Below, piece after piece: positions 7,154 through 11,677 of a DNA stretch of 11,677 nucleotides. The position numbers and the translations under genes were made by a program. The DNA lies in NCBI RefSeq assembly GCF_000966975.1, contig NZ_JZWV01000699.1, positions 1 to 11,677 of the forward strand, written 5' to 3'. Each line of letters begins with the position of its first letter. Position 1 is the stretch's first letter. Under the pieces are notes generated by a model that searched no databases, was not told the origin of the DNA, and saw only the letters and a program-made list of their open reading frames with translations. The stretch comes from Streptomyces katrae. GTDB lineage: Bacteria > Actinomycetota > Actinomycetes > Streptomycetales > Streptomycetaceae.

Positions 7154-8665
7154 GTGTCCGACTCTCTCCGTGAACTGTGGCTGCGTGGCGTCGCCTTCAA
7201 CGCGGCGGCCCCCGCCGACGTGCTGATACGCCTCCTGGACGAGGCGTCCGGTGAGGCCGGCTTGCTGATGTGCGAGGGCCGCGACCTGCCCGACGCCGTC
7301 ATCGACGCGGCTCTGCGCCACCCGGTCGAGCGGATCCGTCGTGCCCTCGCTCGCAACCTCCACGTCGACCCCGCACGACTCGCTCCCTTGGCATCGGACC
7401 CATCAGGGCTCGTCCGTGCCTACCTCGCCGGCGGCTCCCGGCGCCCGCCCCGGTGGGTCCGGCCCCTGCCGGACGACATCCTCGTCACCTTTCTGACCGC
7501 CCAAGAAGGAGGCGAGGACGGCAAGGTCACCGAAAAGGAGATCGTCTGGGAGCTCTGGTCCTCCCGGCAGGTCCCTCCGTCTTTCCCTCGGGACGTGGCT
7601 GGTCACGATCACCCTGCGCTCCGCCTGTACGCCGCCTTCCAGTGGCGGTCGCTCACCGCTGCGCAGCGCACTGCCCTGCTTGACGACCCCGACCCCGCCG
7701 CGGGAAGCAGCCAGGAAGGGAAGTCGACAGCTGTACCCGGAGGCGGTGGAGGCCGAGCTGCCGCCCATCGGATCACGCCACGCGGTGTCCGTGCTCAGCA
7801 CCTGTGCCCTGTCACCGCGGTCGTCGAGCGGTGCTTCGCGAACGACGAGGTGTATCCGCTGGCCGTGAACCGCCATACCCCGGCCGACGCCCTCGCCCGG
7901 CTCGTCCGCCACCCCGATGCGGAGATCCGCAGGCTCGTCGCCACCCGGCCCGACCTGGGACCGGAGGCGGAGGAGCTGAGGCAGGATCCGGACGAGGAGG
8001 TGCGGATGCGTGCCCGTCTCCAGCCCTCCATCCGTACCTGGGACGAATTCGAGGCGGTCCACAGGGTCGTCGGCCACGGCCCCGATTGCACCTGCCCGAT
8101 CACGGAGCCGTCCACCGAGCCGTCGCCCGACTGGTACGCCACCTGCGCGGCATCCGAGGAACCGGTGCTCCGCCAAGTCGCGGCGAGCTGGCCCGGTCTG
8201 CCTGCTGAACTCGTCGACACACTGGCATCGGACGAAGACGAGAAGGTACGGATCCGACTGGCCTGCCACCACCCACTGGCCCCGCCGTATCTCCTCCTGG
8301 ATGTCTTCGTGACCCGCCCGGCCCACCGCCCGCACCTGCTGACCCTGCCCGCCTTCCCCCGGGCCGGCCACACCCACCTCATCGGCCACCCGGACCCCCA
8401 GGTACGCGCCCTGGCCGCAGCCGACCCCACCCTAGCCGACCCCACCCTGCCCGAACCTCCTCTGGCGGACCCCGACGATGCAGTCCGCCGGGCAGCCGCG
8501 GCCAACCCGATCCTGACACCGGAGACCCTGGAAACCCTCCTCACCGACCTCGGCACCGCAGAGGGCGCCGCGGCCAACCCGTCCCTCCCCGTGCCCCGCA
8601 TGCACACACTGCTCGACCACTGCCTGAACGGCGCCGCCACCCCGCCCACGGCAGCCGGACGCTGA
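7154..8665 (+). CDS. LRV/HEAT-like repeat protein with an internal out-of-frame block
   Basis: The 503-residue product has units resembling the leucine-rich repeat variant (LRV) family: RHPDAEIRRLVATRPDLGPE (252-271), SDEDEKVRIRLACHHPLAPP (359-378), GHPDPQVRALAAADPTLADP (411-430) and ADPDDAVRRAAAANPILTPE (438-457). Similar units occur near 56-95. LRV proteins are alpha/3-10 helix solenoids of unknown role, likely protein-binding. Residues about 182-220 are glycine-rich and unlike the rest. In the +1 frame the same DNA reads REAARKGSRQLYPEAVEAEL, then PPIGSRHAVSVLSTCALSP, which fits the family. One extra base near 7697 and one missing near 7816 would explain this. The GTG start at 7154 is poorly spaced from the GAGGTGG site at 7135-7141. 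The ATG at 7146 has better spacing but is out of frame. Confidence 0.75.
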   Translation: MSDSLRELWLRGVAFNAAAPADVLIRLLDEASGEAGLLMCEGRDLPDAVIDAALRHPVERIRRALARNLHVDPARLAPLASDPSGLVRAYLAGGSRRPPRWVRPLPDDILVTFLTAQEGGEDGKVTEKEIVWELWSSRQVPPSFPRDVAGHDHPALRLYAAFQWRSLTAAQRTALLDDPDPAAGSSQEGKSTAVPGGGGGRAAAHRITPRGVRAQHLCPVTAVVERCFANDEVYPLAVNRHTPADALARLVRHPDAEIRRLVATRPDLGPEAEELRQDPDEEVRMRARLQPSIRTWDEFEAVHRVVGHGPDCTCPITEPSTEPSPDWYATCAASEEPVLRQVAASWPGLPAELVDTLASDEDEKVRIRLACHHPLAPPYLLLDVFVTRPAHRPHLLTLPAFPRAGHTHLIGHPDPQVRALAAADPTLADPTLPEPPLADPDDAVRRAAAANPILTPETLETLLTDLGTAEGAAANPSLPVPRMHTLLDHCLNGAATPPTAAGR

Positions 8666-8869
8666 GTGACGAGGCCCACGCGGCGACACGGGCATGGGGC
8701 AATGGCTGTCTGCCATCGGCTGACGCCAACACGCCGGGCCAGCGTCTCCGGCACTCATCAACATTCAGAACACCAGCAACGGGCAACTGATTCTGCGACT
8801 CGTCCACGAACGTTCTCGCTTCACACCTACGCAGCCACGCCCCCGTTCTACGACTGCTCACGCTCAGGC

Positions 8870-8886
8870 GGGACCAGATCGGTCCC
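8870..8886. promoter_or_regulatory. Short perfect palindrome just upstream of a possible GTG start
   Basis: GGGACC and GGTCCC flank a 5-base centre and end one base before the GTG at 8888. It could be an operator or a hairpin covering the ribosome-binding site. It may also be chance. The rest of 8666-8869 shows nothing recognisable. Confidence 0.25.
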
Positions 8887-8887
8887 C

Positions 8888-9328
8888 GTGCGGGTGCGCT
8901 TCGTCCTAGTGATGGCGGCTGTGTCGTTCTTGCCGTCGGCATGCTCGCCGACCGCTGCGTTCAGCGAGGTGGGGGTGTCGTCCCTGCCCAAGCCGGGCGG
9001 CGGGCCGACCCGTCCCCGCCGGACAACGAACGGTGCTGGCAGGGTGTTCGGCCATTTTCGGCGCTGGTCACATCAGCAGGTTCTACGGTGGATCACCCCG
9101 CACGTCAGGGGGACACGTGAGCGAGCCGACCGTGGGGATGGCGCCGCCGAACCCGGACGACTATGCGCAGAGTGGCTGGCTTCGCGATGGACCTGCGCCG
9201 CCGCACCGCTTGCGGCCAGCCCGCGCTGTGCGTGGTGGCTTCGGCCGCACCCCCGGCGTGCCCGCTGTCGGTTTCCGCAGTCAGGAGGCTCTGGGCCGGC
9301 AAGCGCCTGCCGTGTCTGGACTTCTTGA
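8888..9328 (+). CDS. Possible lipoprotein-like N-terminus, probably a degenerate gene
   Basis: From the GTG at 8888, the frame gives a basic start and hydrophobic core (VRVRFVLVMAAVSFLPSAC). The cysteine is in roughly lipobox position, but the -3 residue is proline instead of the usual Leu. Third-position G/C is coding-like for about 45 codons. It then decays into arginine- and tryptophan-rich sequence to the stop at 9328, and another better-supported start (9117) lies inside it in another frame. Only the first ~45 codons merit attention. Confidence 0.22.
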   Translation: MRVRFVLVMAAVSFLPSACSPTAAFSEVGVSSLPKPGGGPTRPRRTTNGAGRVFGHFRRWSHQQVLRWITPHVRGTRERADRGDGAAEPGRLCAEWLASRWTCAAAPLAASPRCAWWLRPHPRRARCRFPQSGGSGPASACRVWTS

Positions 9329-9859
9329 TTGTTCTGGGTCGAACCCTGCTCACTCTTCCAGGATGGCCGCTCCGTGGGCCGCGATGATGTGCGGGTCAAA
9401 CGGTGGCACAGTCGTTGGCCAGAAGTCGAAATCTCAAAGCCTCGCACTCGGCCCTTGGCATCCACCGCACTCCCCCCATGAAACGGTGGCACCGTCCTTG
9501 GATGCTCCCTCGGAAGTCGCCGTCCCGCGACGGCACACAGCCCCCAGCAGCCTCCGGCGCAGGGCTACACGTTGCTGCGCATCGCGGATGGTCATCCCGA
9601 CACCGTGGGCCCGCTGGTGTTCTCTCCCGACGGCCGTCTGCTCACGATTGCCAATGACATCCAAACTGTGCGGCTGTGGGAACTGCCTAGCCTCCTGGGG
9701 AGGCAAGCCCCCAGGCCCGTGAAGAATGCGGTGCCGGATGCACGACGGCGGTGGACGTCGAGCCTGTTTCTTCTCCGAGAGGGGAGCAGGGACACGGGGG
9801 GGGGCGGCGTCGTGTTCTCCGCGGGAGGAGAAGAGATCCGCCCCTGCTCGGGAAGTTAA
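9117..9859 (+). pseudogene. Decayed WD40-repeat protein gene
   Basis: A GTG at 9117 has a good ribosome-binding site (AGGGGGA, 4 bases upstream) and opens with SEPTVGMAPPNPDDYAQSGW. Downstream, WD40 blade sequence appears in a different frame. At 9362-9405 it reads DGRSVGRDDVRVKRW, a shortened blade, ending at a TGA (9479-9481). At 9572-9690 it reads ADGHPDTVGPLVFSPDGRLL, then TIANDIQTVRLWELP, a nearly complete blade with GH, FSPDG and VRLW signatures. VVFSAGGEEI near 9815 looks like the start of the next blade. WD40 proteins form beta-propeller scaffolds. Several frame changes and a stop show that the gene is broken. An intact parent would have had many more blades, so large deletions are likely. 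Confidence 0.5.
9398..9501 (+). repeat. 21-bp direct repeat within the decayed WD40 gene
   Basis: AAACGGTGGCAC-x-GTC-x-TTGG-type copies lie at 9398-9418 and 9481-9501 (19 of 21 bases match), 83 bp apart. They encode VKRWHSRW and MKRWHRPW in different frames. A local duplication, or the remains of two similar blades, would explain them. Confidence 0.45.
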
Positions 9860-9971
9860 CCGCTTCGGCGTCGAGGGCCTCCGGCTGGAAGCTGGACAGC
9901 CAAGGGCACGACAACCGGCCCCCGGAGGGCATCCTGGAGGCCAACGGATCAAGAGCCGGTTGAAGACATCG

Positions 9972-10000
9972 TGTTCAACGACTGTACGTATCCTTACGAT
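9972..10000 (+). promoter_or_regulatory. Candidate promoter for the PUA-HNH nuclease gene
   Basis: The segment 9959-10030 is clearly more AT-rich than its surroundings. TACGAT at 9995-10000 is a good -10 hexamer. TGTTCA at 9972-9977 is a weak -35 at 17-base spacing. Transcription would start near 10007, about 43 bases before the start codon. Confidence 0.35.
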
Positions 10001-10049
10001 TAGCTCCACGATCGGTCTGATAAGTACATGAATCGGAGATGGCCACTTG

Positions 10050-11042
10050 ATGCGCATCGTAATGCAGCCGGCACGCCGGTCCGAGAAGGTCGTCAGGAAG
10101 CACTACGAGGACACGATCGCCAGCTCCGTCGACTTCCAGGCCCACGCCCATTTGCTCGAGCCCGGTGTCGTGGACCAGCTCAAGCAGCTGTTCCCCGAGG
10201 GACGTGCCCAGATGTGGGGCATCGTCCCCGGAAAGAAGAACGTCAACGTCGCGCAGGTCAAGAAGATGAGCCCGGGCGACTGGGTGTTCTTCACCGGTGA
10301 CAAGAAGGCCTACTTCGGCGGCACCATAGCCCTCATGTGGCGCAGTCCCGCGCTGGCGACCAAGCTGTGGGACACCAACGACGACGGCCAGACCTGGGAG
10401 TACATGTACGCCCTGTCCGGCACCCGCGGGTTTGACATCCCCATCACTGAGATCCGCGAGCTCCTGGGCTGGAACCCGAAGCGCAACATCATGGGCATAA
10501 CCGTCCTCGGCGAGGACGACAGCGACACCCTCCAGAACTTTCTCACGCTGGATCCGGCCCCCGCCGCCGTCCTGGCGGACGATCCTGGCCAGGACGAGGA
10601 GGCGGTCGCCGCCTACGACGGGGAACTCGAGCGCAAGGCCATCCGTGCTCAGCGCGGCGAACAGGCCGCCCTCAAGCGCCGCCTCCTGCCCGGTCCCACC
10701 GGCGAGTGCGCGCTGTGCGGACGGATACTGCCCGGCACGCTCCTGATCGGGGCACACATCAAGAAGCGTGCCATGTGCACCGACGAAGAGAAGCGCGACC
10801 TGGCCAACATCGCCATGCTCGCCTGCACGCTGGGCTGCGACTCCCTCTACGAACACGGCTACATCACCATCGCCGAGAACGGCACCATCCAGGCCAGTCC
10901 CCTCGCCGCGGACATCCCCGAGATAGACACCCACATCCACACCCGGCTCGCTGGCCGGACGGTCACCTGGTGGAACCCGAAGCGGGAGCCCTACTTCCGC
11001 TGGCACCGCACGCACACCTTCAAGCAGGCGCCGTCAGCGTGA
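10050..11042 (+). CDS. Putative modification-dependent nuclease: PUA/EVE-like domain plus HNH-type domain
   Basis: The product is 330 residues. Residues ~50-155 (MWGIVPGKKN, SPGDWVFF, YFGGTIALMW, LLGWNPKRNIMGITVL) resemble PUA-superfamily reader domains such as EVE, which bind modified bases. An acidic linker (~165-200) leads to a zinc-stabilised HNH-type domain. It has CALC (220-223), AHIKKR with His236, C243, Asn253, C259-x3-C263 and DSLYEHGYI (264-272). This matches the HNH_2-like pattern, in which that last segment usually reads H-x-LFD-x-G; here the His position is Asp264. EVE-HNH fusions are known or predicted to cut modified, often phage, DNA. GGAG at 10035-10038 serves either ATG 10050 or TTG 10047. 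It lies in front of gene debris and a CRISPR array. Nuclease class is likely; the modification dependence is inferred. Confidence 0.7.
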   Translation: MRIVMQPARRSEKVVRKHYEDTIASSVDFQAHAHLLEPGVVDQLKQLFPEGRAQMWGIVPGKKNVNVAQVKKMSPGDWVFFTGDKKAYFGGTIALMWRSPALATKLWDTNDDGQTWEYMYALSGTRGFDIPITEIRELLGWNPKRNIMGITVLGEDDSDTLQNFLTLDPAPAAVLADDPGQDEEAVAAYDGELERKAIRAQRGEQAALKRRLLPGPTGECALCGRILPGTLLIGAHIKKRAMCTDEEKRDLANIAMLACTLGCDSLYEHGYITIAENGTIQASPLAADIPEIDTHIHTRLAGRTVTWWNPKREPYFRWHRTHTFKQAPSA

Positions 11043-11145
11043 GTGCCGGACACGCACCGCCGACCCCGCCCAGCGTCAGCAGGCCGCTGAGATGCTCGGA
11101 CGCTACGCCACCGTCTTCGGCCTGGCCGAGGAGGACGCCGCCTGA
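11041..11145 (+). pseudogene. C-terminal fragment of an unidentified protein
   Basis: This frame reads RTADPAQRQQAAEMLGRYAT, then VFGLAEEDAA, then TGA at 11143-11145. It has coding-like codon use and a helical, alanine-rich sequence typical of a real C-terminus. No start or upstream homologous sequence exists, because the nuclease gene occupies the DNA before it. It is probably the leftover end of a deleted gene. Family unknown. Confidence 0.35.
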
Positions 11146-11441
11146 CCGACGCACCACCACTCGAACCAGCCCCCGCCCCGCCGGGGGAATCGTTGTGGCG
11201 GAGCTCAGGCCGCCCGCAGCATCGAACGCCGCTACCGGCACACCATCAACTACCGGACCCACCTCGCGGCCGGCCACCGCTACGGGTCTACCGCATCCGC
11301 CTGACGCCCGGAGAGGACCCCGCCGCGTACTGGGACAGGTACAAGCCCTACCGCGGCGAGGAACTGCAGCAGCGCCCGTCCGCTAATCGCTCCACCTGGA
11401 CCGGCCTGCCCGGGGAAAGATCCGCCGCGTCCACCCCGTAG
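11142..11441 (+). pseudogene. Frameshifted unidentified gene between the nuclease and the CRISPR array
   Basis: Three adjoining frame segments look like pieces of one small gene. The first, TDAPPLEPAPAPPGESLW (from 11145), overlaps the preceding stop where an ATG or GTG would be expected, but the triplet is CTG. The second is AQAARSIERRYRHTINYRTH, then LAAGHRYG (about 11203-11283). The third is VYRIRLTPGEDPAAYWDRYK, then PYRGEELQQRP (about 11283-11375), with a stop at 11439-11441. A single missing G near 11283 (GGG-TC for GGGGTC) would join segments two and three as HRYG-VYRIRL. I do not recognise the family. After 11375 the frame looks non-coding. Confidence 0.38.
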
Positions 11442-11494
11442 TGCTGTGGCCCCAACTTTGCAGGCGCCGCGCGGTGCCACTGCCCGGCCCCCTG

Positions 11495-11677
11495 AAGACC
11501 ATCCCCGAGGGTTCGGGGAGCAGTTGACTCCACCACCTCTGATGCCAACGGCATGGGGACCATCCCCGCGGGTGCGGGGAGCAGCTGTGTGACGGTCTGC
11601 TGAAAGATCGCGATCGGGGACCATCCCCGCGGGTGCGGGGAGCAGGCCGCGGGCTCCAGCACCTCGATGACGGCCTC
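11495..11677 (-). CRISPR. Leader-distal end of a type I-E CRISPR array
   Basis: Three 29-bp repeats lie at 11495-11523, 11556-11584 and 11617-11645. The last two are identical; the first differs at four positions. Spacers of exactly 32 bp lie at 11524-11555 and 11585-11616. A third 32-bp spacer would fill 11646-11677, exactly to the window edge. On the minus strand the repeat starts CTGCTCCCCGCACCCGCGGG. It matches the type I-E form, with a CCCCGC/GCGGGG stem and a handle of ATGGTCCC. The degenerate repeat at the left is the expected terminal repeat, so transcription runs right to left. The leader, and perhaps the cas genes, lie beyond the right edge. No cas gene is in this window. Confidence 0.95.

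Noticed and set aside
9434..10057. A 207-codon minus-strand ORF across the WD40 region and promoter
   Set aside because: Low-complexity and proline/arginine-rich, while the plus strand shows real WD40 signatures over the same DNA.

Overview
The window is high-GC actinomycete DNA, most likely Streptomyces. The signs are strong G/C preference at third codon positions, GTG starts, Streptomyces-type transposase remnants, and a type I-E CRISPR repeat of the Streptomyces kind. It reads as an accessory region, with a few intact genes among much decayed coding sequence and nested insertion-sequence debris.

Layout. Positions 2-796 hold the 3' part of a protein built from exact 32-residue helical repeats, followed by a hairpin. 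Positions 828-1607 hold only decayed-looking coding traces. A two-gene, translationally coupled module follows: a 104-aa helical protein (probable antitoxin) and a 430-aa zeta-type kinase toxin (1608-3214). Next come the C-terminal remnant of a transposase (3309-3663), a small unidentified CDS (3712-4020) and the C-terminal remnant of an IS5-type transposase (4031-4329).

Abutting the IS5 remnant is a 1,889-bp IS630-type element (4352-6240). It has 30-bp imperfect terminal inverted repeats and a TA at each border. Besides its frameshifted transposase, it encloses a convergent GNAT acetyltransferase gene. Positions 6243-7153 are mostly unassignable. An LRV/HEAT-like repeat protein (7154-8665) carries an internal out-of-frame block. 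Positions 8888-9960 hold a possible lipoprotein start and a decayed WD40-repeat gene.

The right end is defence-related. A candidate modification-dependent nuclease (PUA/EVE-like reader plus HNH-type domain, 10050-11042) is followed by decayed genes (11041-11441). The leader-distal end of a type I-E CRISPR array (11495 to the window end) comes last; it is read on the minus strand, so its leader, and perhaps cas genes, lie to the right. The zeta module, the HNH nuclease and the CRISPR array together look like a defence or mobile-element island. No gene here was checked by a database search; family names rest on motifs recognised by eye.
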